NCBI GenBank assembly: GCA_002751075.1 | Contig: NAOQ01000521.1 | Location: 19,642 to 51,236 of the forward strand | Length of the DNA: 31,595 nt | Origin: Ichthyophonus hoferi | Lineage: Eukaryota > Opisthokonta > Ichthyosporea > Ichthyophonida > Ichthyophonidae | Reading direction: 5' to 3' | Shown: positions 20,638 through 31,595 of the stretch, in pieces | Layout of the letters: every line of letters begins with the position of its first letter | Numbering within the stretch: position 1 is the first letter of the stretch | Translations under genes and position numbers: made by a program | Notes under the pieces: generated by a model | The model's input: the letters and a program-made list of their open reading frames with translations, nothing else | Databases searched by the model: none | What the model was told of the DNA's origin: nothing

Positions 20638-21450
20638 CCCAATTGGCGACCATGAAACCTGTGGACAAATCACTAGAACTACCACTATTTGTTATAAGTG
20701 GACGGAATATGACTCAAGAAATTTATTTTATATAAATGAATAAGGTTTGACTCAACAAATCCCTCCATTACAGTTAATTTATCAATCTGGGTCAGATCAA
20801 GTTCCCAATAGGGTTGTGGGCTCTTTGTGTAGATTTTCATCAATAATAATACAACTTGCTATATCTCGTCAAGATCCATTCAATATTACCCCAATGACCA
20901 CCGCTTATTCAATTTAAAACAATTAGGGCCACTATCACAAGGCAATTATCGCACCACTTCTTGACTTATTACTGATAGAACCAGTTTTATTGCAACCTAA
21001 TCAAGTACTTTTGCTTCTATCACAAGATACACTAGTATTTACACCATCAACATCATCACCTGAAATTTGAGTAACATATTTAATACCATGACAACCAAAT
21101 TCAACACGTGTTAAGTATACATATAACACTTATCAGAAAACTACTTTTGTACAACGAGATACTATTATATTTACTCCACCTACAAATACCAACTTTCTTT
21201 ACAGAGAACTACAATCTACTTTTCAACAAAGTATGGGCATTATGGAAAGACAAAATCTTAGCTGTGATCTACTCATACAACAACTGCTGATTAAATCAAA
21301 CAAATATCTGCAAAATGGACTAAAATCCCCAAAGGAAAAATGTATGTTCTATCACATGTATCAATAGACACTAATCCATTTCTGAGCATAACATTTACAC
21401 TAAATACACAAATCACTCAATTTAACCAACCAACATATTTTAAAGAAGAT
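20638..21450 (+). mobile_element. Family B PBS and decayed gag-like region
   Basis: PBS-like TTGGCGACC is followed at once by ATG AAA CCT GTG GAC (MKPVDKSLEL). Coding-like but broken sequence follows; the clearest stretch is at about 21120-21290 (TPPTNTNFLYRELQSTFQQS, then MERQNLSCDLLIQQLL), Gln/Thr-rich as many gag proteins are. No pol follows. Confidence 0.4.
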
Positions 21451-21493
21451 TTTTCTGTAAGGAACCAGAGATTTCTGTTTGGCTGGGAGGCTG

Positions 21494-21720
21494 TGTTGGG
21501 GTGTTAGAAGATTGCACCTGAGTGTGGTTTGAGACGTCACTAATGACCAAGTCACTAGCTGGGTCTTTAGACCATTTTTCTATGAGACCCCTTTTGGATG
21601 GTCTCGCTTATATTTTTACTCGGTTCTGAATATGGGGATTTCCCTATCGTTATTTCCAAATATAATAATTTGAATAAACTGTTTATTTTTTATAATAAGT
21701 CAAGGTGTTGATCAAATGGA
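21494..21720 (+). mobile_element. Family C LTR-like fragment
   Basis: Begins tgttggggtgttag and carries the family C block aataaactgtttatt ... ataagtcaagg. It could be a solo LTR or the 5' LTR of the copia element that follows; the missing alignment of a 3' partner prevents a decision. Confidence 0.35.
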
Positions 21721-22489
21721 AATTTATCTTAGTAAATAATGTTCTATCAATATTAATATATACAGTTATTATATAAGCAAATAAGAACTAATATATAGAT
21801 ACCAGAGCAGAACTCGTGGTTCTTTTAAGGTTCCAAGATAACCAAAGCTAGCGTCCTGTACTTGCTCTAATACTGGATTGTCTTTTATTGTTTTAAGTCA
21901 AGATTGATTTATCAATTCCAATTAGAATTAATTGCATACTTAAGTTTAGCTTTTCATTATTGTACCAAGAACGTCGTCGATGTTGCAAACTTATGTGACT
22001 TGTGGAAACAAAGGTTGCGTGCTTAAAGGATTAGTCATGCGGTCATAATTTAATTATAACTTTTTTAATAATATTACTGTATACAATGCTTGAATACACA
22101 AATATTATTTTGGTATATTAATCAGGTGAGTAATACTTACTTCTTGTTTTAATTCTGACATAATATCTTGTTTTTGACAACCAATCCAATTTGAATGTGA
22201 GATAAGGTACGTATTTCATTGGTTAACTATTTTCAGTTTGGTTCGGAACTATAAAAATTATGGGTTAGATAACTTGGTTTGACTCGTATAATACCATGCA
22301 ATGGTTCTGTCCTACAATTAAGATTTAGTAGTAATACACGAGAAAATCCACGATATGCATATATTTTGAAAGGAGTTACATGTTAAATGACAGATGGAAA
22401 AATACTTTCCCTTCAATACCTTCAACTATGATATACCTATAAGGCACATATAAATTTTATCTTCAATGCATCAATCCTAAACTTTTCTT
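21721..22489. other. AT-rich stretch before the copia remnant
   Basis: Possibly leader sequence of the copia element, ending with a pyrimidine-rich cttttcttttcag. No LTR end or PBS was recognised with confidence. Confidence 0.3.
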
Positions 22490-25400
22490 TTCAGTCAGTC
22501 ATAGTCCACCTACCTCCTTTCAAAATTTTAAAGAAGAAAATTTGGAAATATACCATTCAAGATTGTGGGGACAATAAATTAATTCATGTTTCAATTCTTT
22601 TTAATTTACAAGCGGGTCTCAAGAAACTGGTCAATTGCCATTTGAGGAAGTGCTATGCAGACTTTATATCCATCACTTAATTAAAAAAGAGAAATGTTGC
22701 AAAACTTTCATCAAAGTCCTTCATACCAATCAATAGGTATTTACCAAATTCAAACTCCTTGATTAACACTATGGTATAGCCACATCTAATACCCTCAATC
22801 CCATATCTAACCTACTTAGCATTATTAAGTTTAAACTTACAGAAACTCCAATCAGATTCCTTACCAGGCTCAATGGCCTAGCTAATTGCCTGGAGGTAGG
22901 TTCTTTAGTTATTTCTCCCAAAAATAAGGTATTATGAGCAATTACACTTCTCTCTTCTTGACCAAGTTTTAGACCCAGCTTAGATTCCCTTCAAATCCCA
23001 GGACCACCACTTTGTCACATTATTTTTCTACTATGTCTAGAATGTAAGCTATTACACTCTCTGAATACATTACTCAGGGGCTACCATGCACCCAACCAAG
23101 AGACCCTAGATGCATGCACCAACAGTATGTAAGCTTCTCTTGTCAGTTCTACACTGACCCTGATGCTATACACACAACTGCTGAGTGCTCCCTCAGCCGG
23201 AATGTACCTAGTTTCAGCAAGATATTTCAATCACCTAAGTGGATAACTGCCAGTGCCCAAAACACCAAGCATACTACACCAAGATCCAGTAACCAGACAA
23301 ATATAACCGTGAAAATCAACCCACTACAAACACAGGAGTCCAAAGTAGTATTCCACATTCACCTCAAATAAACATGATGCAGCATTATAGCCTGGATCTG
23401 CATAAACGATTAAAAACAGTACCAAATGCTTCACTTTCAAAAAGAAAGCTTATAATCCTATTCAAGATTAACCAATACTATCCCAGCCCTTTCCCGTTAG
23501 AAATTTTTCATAGATAGTGGCTGCTTTCACCACATTTGTGTTCACTGTGAGACATGTATTAACTTTGTCCCTATTGACTTAAATTTCCATCTGGCCAATG
23601 GGGTTGCTCTGCATACAACACATTATTGAATGACCACACCTCATTTACATGTTGATGATACCACAAAAAGCACCATTCCTCTTAACATCCTCTATGTCCC
23701 AAATATTCAGAATAACCTTTTTTTCCCAATGACCCTATGTGGCAAAACTGTTCTTTCACTTCTAATGATGAGCAGGTCACCATATTTTAAGACTTCATTC
23801 CACTCCTCAGAGATTACTCATAGCAGGAGGATACGTTCCTGCCGCACTCCCCACACTTCTAATCCCCTCTGACTCCACTACTGACTCTGAATATACCAAT
23901 CTACATTAGCAACCCACTGATATCAATGATCTCAGACTTACAACCTTGAAATTCCCCATAACTAGACTCACACAAACCAAACTGAACTAACACAAACATT
24001 TTACCAATTCCCCATGGTTTTACTCTAGGTAATGTTTCTATTATAAGTGCTTTCTCTTAACTGCACCACATACATCAATCTTAAAATGAGTGCAGTGTGA
24101 CTTCATCGTTTCATGCATTGTTTTATCAAATGGGACACAGCCATTGCTAAGCTCCACAGCATCATTACGTTTAAAACATTTTTTTTGTCAAAGAATTCAT
24201 GAAAGCAGCCCATGTTTCACATGCACCTCATTGCATCACTACCCTCTACACTGACCAAGGCACTGAATATTCATCCATCTTATTTCTCCACCAGCCTACC
24301 TGCTAGGGAATTAAGTCCTGTGCAACTCTCCCTTTCCACTTCAGTCAGTTGGTTTGACTGGGTGCATGGATCATCATATCATCACCATGGCCAGAGCTGC
24401 AATAAATGCAACCAAAGTTTCCCAATTTTTCTGGTGAATATGCTGTTTAGTTAGCTATATTAACACATGATTCTATGCCTACCACCACTTTCACTTCCAA
24501 TAATTCTCCTTATATGCTTTGACACTACCAAACTGCATATGTTTACCCTCTGTGCATCCTGGTATGCAAGTTACATTACTAAGTAAACCTTGTCACACGT
24601 CCTTCAAATCCTATCATTTGAGAATGGGAAACATACCTCCTTGAATACCTCAACAACAGGGGTGGGCGGACATATTTGACTGGGAGGAATGCAGGGCTAC
24701 TATGAGAAAGAATTGTGTTTTCTTTGAAGAAATCTTTTCATTTTAAAGTTTTTAAAGCTTTACCAAACCATCTCAATAAAAGCCTTTTCTCTAAAATCCT
24801 ACTGCATCCACTAAAACTCCCCCAAGTACATCCACTCTACCTGATAAATACCCCATGCCATATGAATACTCCTCCCAGAGCAACACCACACACACGTATA
24901 TTTGGCTCAATAGAGAAATACATTTTTAAAAAGAGTTTGCTCCTGATACTCCTTTTTCTCCACCTACCCTATCATTAATCTCTCAATGTTTTGGGCTGCT
25001 TCCTGAATTTTCACATGATGATAAAGAGAAAGTCCCAATCAGCTTACTATTAACCAGATGTTAATTCCTAGATCCACCACCACAATAGTTAGCCCCTACT
25101 GCCGCCAGAAGCAGCCACTATTATGGCAAACACCAACCATCAAGCCAGTTAATGCTTTGTGCATCTACCATGACATCACCCCTTCTTACCAACTCTACTG
25201 ATCCAAAGAACTATATGAAGGTAATGCCGTCTACCCACAAAATGTCATGGCTTACCATTATGCATAATGAAAATATATCCATCAATAAATTTAATACCTA
25301 AACTTTTGTCTTTTAAATGGAAATTACAAGCAGCAGCATCATCTTCTACAGCCTGTTAGTCTATAATAGAAAACACAATCAAACTGGCACTGTGATACAA

Positions 25401-25929
25401 CACAAAGTCTGTCCCTGTGCTCAAGGCTGCATAAAAACAAAAGATAAGGACCTATTTAATATCTCACCACCTGTGACTATGTTTGTTCCAGTGTACATCC
25501 TTATCACCATTACAGTCATCTGTTAATATGAATTAACACAACTTCACATCTGTTCTACTTATGTCTATGCCACATTGCCAGGATCAGTGTATATGTACCA
25601 TTCACTATCCATGAAAAAAACTCTGACCATCCAAAATAGATCTGCAAGCTATTCAAGTGTTTGTATGGCCTCTATTTCAGTGGTCTTCAATAGAATGTCA
25701 AACTTGAAAAAGAATTCCTGTGCACTCAGGGAATGCATCTTGCCAATACAGACCCATGTTTCTACATTTCTGCTGCTCAAATTGTTTTCTTGCATTATAC
25801 TGGTACGTGAATGTTGCATTTCATCTCTGAGCATCATAACAATAAGGAAACTTTTATCAATGCATTCACTGATTGCTTTCCTACCAAGAATAAGGGATAG
25901 CCAAAAGGCTTCCTTGGTTAAAATATAGA

Positions 25930-26865
25930 TAAATTTGAGTATATTAAGTCAGAATCTGTTGAGTCCAAAGATTTGTAGCTGCTTTCAGAGTTCACTGACT
26001 TAGACTCAAGAGTAAGTTGTTCTCCAGAGTTGAGGTCCAAATCTTCAAAAAGATCCCTAGTATTCCCATCGTCTCTACCTAATAAAACCTGGATTCTAAT
26101 TTTCCTCCTTGGCTTCACAGATGCTTTTGGTTTCTAGTTGTAATTATTGCAGTCTTTCATTTCTGTTTATAATCATTAGGGGAAAACGGTAGTCTACTAG
26201 ACACTGCCATTACGTCTGCCTACTCCATGACACACAAACAAGACAAGGTCTTATGATATAATAGCTTGTTTATTAAATGCTCATCATCAAACAAAGTGTC
26301 CCAACTAAATCTTTGGATCCTGAATAAATAGCTTTGGATCATAGTCAATCCAGTTGACCATATGATACAAACACCCCCTTGCAAAAGTTCTAAAACTAAT
26401 TGATTTATAGCAATTCGTTAATTACATAAAGCTTAATAAAGTCCATTGATTATCAAAAGAGTCACATGTGGCAGAATGTATGCTTAAATATCAAATTTAC
26501 ATATCAAATGGTCAACACTATTTAAAATAACTACAATCGTTCAATTATTAGTCTACTTAAACATATTTGTTCGAATTAAATATAATTAGCGACATTAATT
26601 AATTAATTAATTAACTCTTAATTCTTTACAAACCGATTGTAATCTCATTAAGCACTCAAATTCTATTGGATAGTGGTATTATGTAACATGAACTGTAAAC
26701 TATGTTTACTTGTAGAAGACATCCTGAAGTATTTAACCTAATAGTTGTGGTAGCTGAGATACTTAAACATATAAAATTATCAAAAACCAACTGTATCAAG
26801 GAATTCATCATTTTGTACAGCACAGGACAATGGTTGTCCAACTTAATCTCCACTCCTCCCTGAAC
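25930..26865 (-). mobile_element. Inverted LTR-element fragment inserted in the copia reverse-transcriptase/RNase H interval
   Basis: Copia similarity stops near 25925 (FxxGFLG region) and resumes near 26870. Between them the minus strand shows a family C LTR block (aataaacaagctattatatc, about 26235-26270) and then an acidic, Ser-rich gag-like frame at 25918-26118 (RDDGNTRDLFEDLDLNSGEQ). The right part (26300-26860) is AT-rich with a TTAA run. The element is a fragment, younger than the copia copy it split. Confidence 0.5.
26599..26615. repeat. TTAA microsatellite
   Basis: Four to five tandem TTAA/ATTA units (taattaattaattaattaa). A similar run lies at 17824-17841. Confidence 0.8.
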
Positions 26866-27624
26866 ACGTCAAAGAAAGAAACTCTCAATCCAACCAAACC
26901 CACGAAACCGTATGGTGTCACCATGTTCTAGACAATGATTGAATGTCTACTATGGATCATCAAATAAAGCTGCCTTAATTGCCAATTTATCATCAGTTAC
27001 CTCACCCACTACACAGGGTAGCCAACTAAAGCCACATAGGAGATGGCAATGAATCTCCTAAAATACCTAAAGAACACAACCAGTGAGAGTATTATATATG
27101 AAAATATCCCTCTAACATTAACTGCCTACTCTGATGCAGACTTAGCAACAAACTTAAGAACTTCACTTGATACTTCTGGCTATATCATTATATTGCTGGA
27201 AGACTGATTGGCTGGCTCTCAAAGAAGCAAAGTATAACTGTACTATTTACCACTGGGAGTGAACACATTACTATGCTAATTGCCTGTCAAAAAATCTCCT
27301 ATGGTGCATCTCTTTTAGACTGTATTAGGATCAATGTCAAATGTGTTAAACTACATGCCAACAATCAATCTGCCATCCAGTTGATAGAAAATGCTTGCAT
27401 TCCTAAAGGTATCAGACACATTAATGTTGGGAACTGGTCCGTCAGAGAATGTGTAGCCAATACAAAGACTGAAATTCTAGCATTCCTACTAACCTCAATA
27501 CTGCCAACTGTCTTACCAATACACTGCCACCAATAAACTGCAAGAAGGTCAAAGCACTCATCAGAATGTGTAAATCCTCGGTTTCCCTTTCATCATGCTC
27601 TGCATTCCATTTTTTTTAAAAGGT

Positions 27625-29300
27625 ATTGAGACCATTTTATTTTTGATCAAAAGTCATGTCCCAAGTAATTACGTTATTTACTACAACTACTTATCAACAA
27701 TTCTGGAGTACCAACCACACAAGGTATAAAAATTGGCTAAAAATAGTAAGTAGAGGCAGGAACGTTCCTGAGACCTACATTTGTTTAGAATTAGAAAAGA
27801 TATCAAATTAAGGAGCGTCTTAATGTGTCCCTTTGCATACACGGAGTAAAGATATGCTAAAACACATTTTCATTATTAAACAAGTCAGCAGGGCTGCCAT
27901 AAGCAGGATGCCTAAGCAATGTGTTATCTTATCAGGACCTCAAAACATACCATCTAAAATGGCTTAATAAATGGTTGTAGGACCTCTGCAATAAGCTGGT
28001 TCAATTTCAATCAATCATCTTAGATTACCATTTAACACTAACAGATTATCCCATATATTTTCCAGGCTACACGTGAAATAACAACTGCTAATAATATCAA
28101 ATAATTATAGCTATATAAATAAATACATAAATTAATTAAATATTTCTGTTTAAATACTCCCCCTTGGCTTAGGCAGATTATTTTTCCTAGGGTATAAAAA
28201 ATATTAAAAAAGTATATGAAAAGAACCTTAACATGGTGACTACTTAGGTGTAGGCTTGTGGTTCACTAAATGAGCTAGGTAATTTGTGATGGCATTCAGA
28301 AGTGACTGTGGCATGGCACCCAATGTGGAAAAAAAAAAAGGAAGACAGTTCACCAAACTGTATGCTAAAAGTTCCTGCTCGCTCTGGCTTTAGTGCTGGC
28401 TCTAGCTCTGTTGCAGGCTCCGGCATCTGGCGTCCACGGCTGAGGTGATATGTTGGGATTGTCAAGTTGTTTTGTGTATGACCTTGGTGTCACTTTGAAG
28501 CAGGAAAATTGAATACTTTAAATGCAGATTTGAAGACAGTGCGTAGGTATAATAAAATCGAATCTCCATACATATAGGTTAGTAAATTAATGGAGAGTTG
28601 AATTGAAACTGTTTTAGCATTCCTTGATTTTTGACTTAACTATTATCAGGTTTTGTGACCATGCTAAACTATTTAAGCTTTCCTTGCTACCATGTCGAGA
28701 ATAATCAAGTAGAGACAGGAGCGTTCCTGAGACCCGTATTTGTTTAGAAGGAGAAAGAATACCAAATTATGGGGCGTTTAAACTTTTCCCTTTGTATACA
28801 CAAAGTAAAGATATGCTAAGATGCATTTTTATTATTAAACAAGTCAGCAGGACTGCCATAAGCAGGATGCCTAAGCAATGTGTTATCTTATCAGGACCTC
28901 AAAACATATGATCTGAAATATCTTAATAAATGGTTGCAGGACCTCTGCTATAAGCTGGTTCAATTTTGTTTTGATCGATTATCTTGGATTACCACTTAAC
29001 ACCAACAAATTGCCTCAGCTATTTTCACCAGGCTACATATCCAATAATAATTACTAATAATATTAAATGATTATCGCTATATATATAGATTAATTAAATA
29101 TTGCTGTTTTAACACAATATATTACATCAAAGGCATTATATACAATAGTTAGTTTACATATATATTACAGTAAGGAATTCCCTACACATTATTCAGTTAG
29201 CAAGTAACTGTGTTGTCTTACTAACTTCAGTATAAATAACCTTATTAGTAAAAACTTGAAGTATTAGCATATCACTATACCATTGATGATGTGTGTCCCA
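27625..29300 (+). repeat. Dispersed repeat D, copy split by a family A element
   Basis: 27625-27733 matches the left part and 29115-29300 the right part of the repeat at 18621-18930; the 1.38 kb between them is family A copy 2. Because it abuts the 3' end of the copia remnant, repeat D could be a copia LTR, but no matching 5' copy was found. Confidence 0.55.
27734..29114 (-). mobile_element. Family A TRIM-like LTR element, copy 2
   Basis: LTRs at 27734-28155 and 28693-29114 flank a ~537-bp non-coding centre. On the minus strand the right-hand LTR ends CTCGACA and is directly followed by TGGTAGCAAGGAAAGC (28677-28692), close to the initiator-tRNA-Met PBS. The other side of the centre carries CCAAGGGGGAGT (28156-28167), a good polypurine tract next to the second LTR. 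The LTR ends conform to TG...CA. A minus-strand frame at 28244-28465 (PEPATELEPALKPERA) comes from the GGCTCT-type repeat and is not convincing as a gene. Confidence 0.75.
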
Positions 29301-29643
29301 TTTTCACTTGGTTTTTTGAAGTCTTGTTGTACGAAGGCGTATCAGATACTGATTCTGAATCAGGGGAAAATAATTCCTATTGACTACTCGTTGATGTTTA
29401 GTTTTTAGAAGAAGAAGGAGGAGAGTCACGGATTATAGCTGTTTTCCTACTTGGGACGGCTTTGTATGTTGAGGTCCCGCTTACCTTACTGAAATCCGTA
29501 AATAGAATAGCTTCCGCTTTCTTGTCTATTCTCACGGACTGAAGGATGGTTTTAGGAGTTAAAGAATGAGCGCGTTTAGAACTTATAGCAATCTGTGAGA
29601 GTTCTAGTGATTTATCCACAGGCTTCGGGGTCGCCAATTGGGA
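29301..29643 (-). mobile_element. Family B internal start: PBS and gag-like ORF
   Basis: On the minus strand TTGGCGACCCC (29627-29637) is followed by an open frame to 29398 beginning LATPKPVDKSLELSQIAISS and ending RDSPPSSSKN, 79 residues, basic and Ser/Thr-rich. Its first dozen residues recur at 20640 (MKPVDKSLEL) and 19870 (KTVDESLELSQ), so the region beside the PBS is under a shared reading frame. Downstream coding sequence is lost where it meets repeat D. Treated as a fossil gag start. Confidence 0.5.
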
Positions 29644-30180
29644 GTTGAATGATAGGACTATATATATATTATGATATTGGTTAACAAATAATAAATAAAT
29701 GCCAAGTTTTGCATGTCACGAACGTATTCGTGCTTTCCTATAACGGTATTGTACACGTACACAGGCATGCGGGGTTGCTGCGTATGCCTGGGTATGGCGG
29801 GGCCCGTATTAGTTATTTTGAGTTAAATTAATACTTTTCCGATCTTTTTCATGCGTGTCAATTACGGCTAGCCCCTACCCTATAATACATTCATTATCGT
29901 AAATTGTAAAAATCGTTTGGCTAATCCAATCCACGATAGGTCACAGAGACCCACTAGAATTGTCTGATCTTATCGTAATACTTAACATAATATCGTGTCC
30001 TTATTTAGAGGGCGAGGTAACTAAAGGGCTCATATACCGTACTACGTATTGACAAGATCTATCTACTTGTTAGCGAACGGTATTCAATTAACTAAAATAA
30101 GACTGATCATTGCATTACCGCTTGTTATCAGGTTTCGGCTAAACCATGTGTTTATTCGCAGCTAACGAGCTCGTAAGAAC
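29644..30180 (-). mobile_element. Family B LTR, minus strand, fullest copy
   Basis: About 537 bp between the PBS at 29640 and the centre of the palindrome at 30180. On the minus strand it contains, in order, the palindrome arm, aaataaggacacgatatt, agtgggtctctgtgacc, attggattagcc, agatcggaaaagtatta, a GC-rich ccgccatacccaggcatacg block, ataccgttatagg and atttattatttg. It serves as the reference for the fragments elsewhere. Confidence 0.6.
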
Positions 30181-30298
30181 TCTGTTACAAGATCGTCGTT
30201 AACTGCGAATGAACACATGGTTTAGCCGAAACCTGATAACAAGCGGTAATGCAATGATCAGTCTTATTTTAGTTAATCGAATACCATTCGCCGCTAAC
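30069..30298. repeat. Near-perfect palindrome of two head-to-head LTR ends
   Basis: The arms 30069-30165 and 30203-30298 match over about 96 bp with three mismatches and a small indel; the inner ~38 bp is partly complementary too, so the centre at about 30181 has almost no loop. Arms include ggtttcggctaaaccatgtg and its complement. On each side the arm is the 5' end of a family B LTR, one on each strand. Confidence 0.85.
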
Positions 30299-30562
30299 AC
30301 GTGAATTGGATTAGATTAACCAACAATAATCTTTACATCAGTTTCATTTGGAATAATGAATACTGTGTTAATCACCATTGACACGCACGATAAAGATCGG
30401 GAAAGTACAAATGTAACTCGAAATAACTAATAAAGGCCTAGGCACACCCGGGCATACGTGGCAATCCCGCTTGTCTGTGTACATGTACAATACCGCTATA
30501 GGCAAATATGAATACGTTCGAGACACACAAAATTTGCGTTTATTTATTACTTGTTTTTACAA
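30183..30562 (+). mobile_element. Family B LTR, plus strand, with an internal gap
   Basis: Starts TGTTACAAGATCG and runs through the palindrome arm, then lacks about 165 bp present in the minus-strand copy, resuming at ttggatta. It then carries agatcgggaaagtac, aataactaataaagg, accgctatagg and gtttatttattacttg before it ends. Confidence 0.6.
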
Positions 30563-30790
30563 GATTGCTATTGATCGAAGCCCAGATAATAAGTAGATCG
30601 ATTCTTGTCATAGTAAGTAATGTAGGAAATATTTAACATCAAATGAGGAAATGAGTTAATTCGCAATTTAAATAAGGACATAATAGTATTTAAGTATTGT
30701 GGTAAGATTAGACAATTCTAGTGGGTCTCTGTAACCTATCGTCAGTTGGATTAGCTGATACAAATATTTATGATTGGGTCTATTTAAATT
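30563..30790 (+). mobile_element. Further family B LTR fragment
   Basis: Starts near ttacaagattgc and carries the segment missing from its left neighbour: aagtagatcgattcttgtc, tttaaataaggacataa, ttctagtgggtctctgtaacc and gttggattagc. It is a separate LTR copy, or the remainder of a rearranged one. Confidence 0.5.
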
Positions 30791-31082
30791 ATTGAATATG
30801 TGAGTGCCAATAATGAATTAGACAATATAATAACAATGTGATTATTACAAATATCCAATTAAATGCCAAGTATTTTTATATGCGCTTACGAGAGCTTCAT
30901 ATTTGCTATTTTCATTGCATATGTATGAGCGGGACTGGGCGGGGGGCCTTTATAATTGACATTTGTTTTCTTCTATACTTTGTTTTATCAACAGTGTTAA
31001 CTTTTTAGTTAACGTCAATGTACAATAATTAGTGTTCAGGCCTCTCACTCCTTAAGAAGTCAGAGAACTGCTTACTGACACG

Positions 31083-31412
31083 ATGGATAGTAAAAATAGT
31101 ATTTATTTAGATAGTGACATAGTTCCACTTAATGATCGATCTCATCGTGCGATTTCTGCATTCACACCCAAGTGCATTAAAGCATCTATCCCTTCTAAAT
31201 TAGAACACAGATAAAATTACTACAGCCAGTTACCTAGAAAGTTGTTATATGGGCCTTCAATAGGCCTCTAGCACAACAACTGAGCCTTAAAGACAGATCT
31301 GATCAAGCAACTATCACTTATGCTGGTCAAACAGTATTAACCACTACCAGTTATAGACATGGAGATCCCGACAACTGTGTACAAGTTGATAGAACTGACA
31401 CAGATTCTGATG
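31083..31412 (+). mobile_element. Family B-type gag-like fragment
   Basis: An ATG opens MDSKNSIYLDSDIVPLNDRS. Further on, a frame ends in DNCVQVDRTDTDSDVC, acidic and Ser/Thr-rich like the internal piece at 20200-20255 (which ends DTDQLPLESES). It sits just before an LTR end and is broken. Confidence 0.35.
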
Positions 31413-31595
31413 TTTGTTAAACAATATCATAATATATTTATATGTGTAGTCCTATGATACAACACTCAATTGGCAACCTCTGTGGACAAATTAAGTCACT
31501 AGAACTATTACAGATTGTTATAAGTTCTAAACACGCTCTTTCTTTAACTTTTGTTACAAAATCGTTAATCACGATTGTACCTTTAAATCATTAAA
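31413..31595 (+). mobile_element. Family B LTR 3' end, PBS and internal start
   Basis: aacaatatcataatatattt ... cctatgatacaaca is the last ~45 bp of the LTR, followed by ctcaattggcaacc and then actagaactattacagattg, the PBS-side block found at 20640 and 29639. It continues past the window edge. Confidence 0.55.

Larger units (their letters stand above)
22490..27590 (+). mobile_element. Ty1/copia retrotransposon, broken
   Basis: Domains appear in copia order. Gag-like sequence with a weak zinc-knuckle pattern lies at 22500-23230; a protease-like FIDSGCFHHI at about 23507; ILYVPNIQNN at about 23687; an integrase core with LYTDQGTEYSS at about 24250; the reverse-transcriptase start (NQTGTVIQHK) near 25377 and CLYGL near 25658; and an RNase H region with YSDAD (about 27130), NNQSAIQLIE (about 27360) and a closing LPP...KALIRM. 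The order integrase before reverse transcriptase identifies Ty1/copia. It is interrupted by another element at about 25930-26865. It is heavily broken (well over ten breaks) and old; no LTR pair is recognised. Confidence 0.8.

Noticed and set aside
23114-24978. Several plus-strand ORFs of 80-87 codons taken as separate genes
   Set aside because: They lie within the broken copia element and correspond to it or to its other frames.
28244-28465. 73-residue minus-strand ORF with PEPATELEP
   Set aside because: It comes from the variable hexamer repeat of the family A element, and the frame is not kept in copy 1.

Overview
The window looks like AT-rich nuclear DNA of a eukaryote, most likely a fungus; I cannot name the species. 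The clues are spliceosomal introns with GTA-type donors (GTATGC, GTATAC, GTAGGC, GTATAT, GTATGT) and C/TAG acceptors, no operons or ribosome binding sites, abundant microsatellites, and remnants of several LTR-retrotransposon families. No tRNA, rRNA or CRISPR was recognised.

Only two host genes can be built with confidence, and both need splicing. Gene 1 (8663-9292, + strand) has two exons and encodes a 157-residue soluble protein I do not recognise. Gene 2 (16460 down to 14180, - strand) has five exons and encodes a 183-residue, four-helix membrane protein. It is an exact internal duplication: H7/H103, G25/G121, W34/W130 and H49/H145 are all offset by 96 residues, and an intron sits at the same place and phase in both halves. 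Introns 2-4 are filled largely with drifting 5-bp repeats, while intron 1 carries a 4-bp array.

The rest is mostly transposon debris. (a) A small non-autonomous LTR element (TRIM-like, here 'family A') has two copies with LTRs at both ends (2200-3489 and 27734-29114), a solo LTR (6012-6383) and fragments. Read on the minus strand it has an LTR ending in CCCAACA directly followed by a PBS resembling the initiator-tRNA-Met type. (b) LTR 'family B', with a TTGGCGACC PBS and short acidic, Ser-rich gag-like ORFs, occurs at 12930-13500, 16625-17125, 17645, 19411-21450 and 29300-31595; two of its LTRs meet head to head in a ~230-bp palindrome at 30069-30298. (c) 'Family C' LTR-like pieces lie near 6530-6730, 21494-21720 and, inverted, about 26170-26300. 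(d) A badly broken Ty1/copia element (about 22490-27590) is interrupted by an inverted fragment of another element. (e) A retroviral-type protease-like relic lies near 3720-3980.

Other structure: three GC-rich hairpin-like clusters punctuate AT-rich tandem repeats at 7845-8325, just upstream of gene 1. Gene 2 sits between two family B fragments that point away from it. The long AT-rich spaces (1540-2200, 4370-5900, 9300-10640, 10840-12930, 17720-18620) hold nothing I can name. All calls come from reading the sequence by eye; no search was run.
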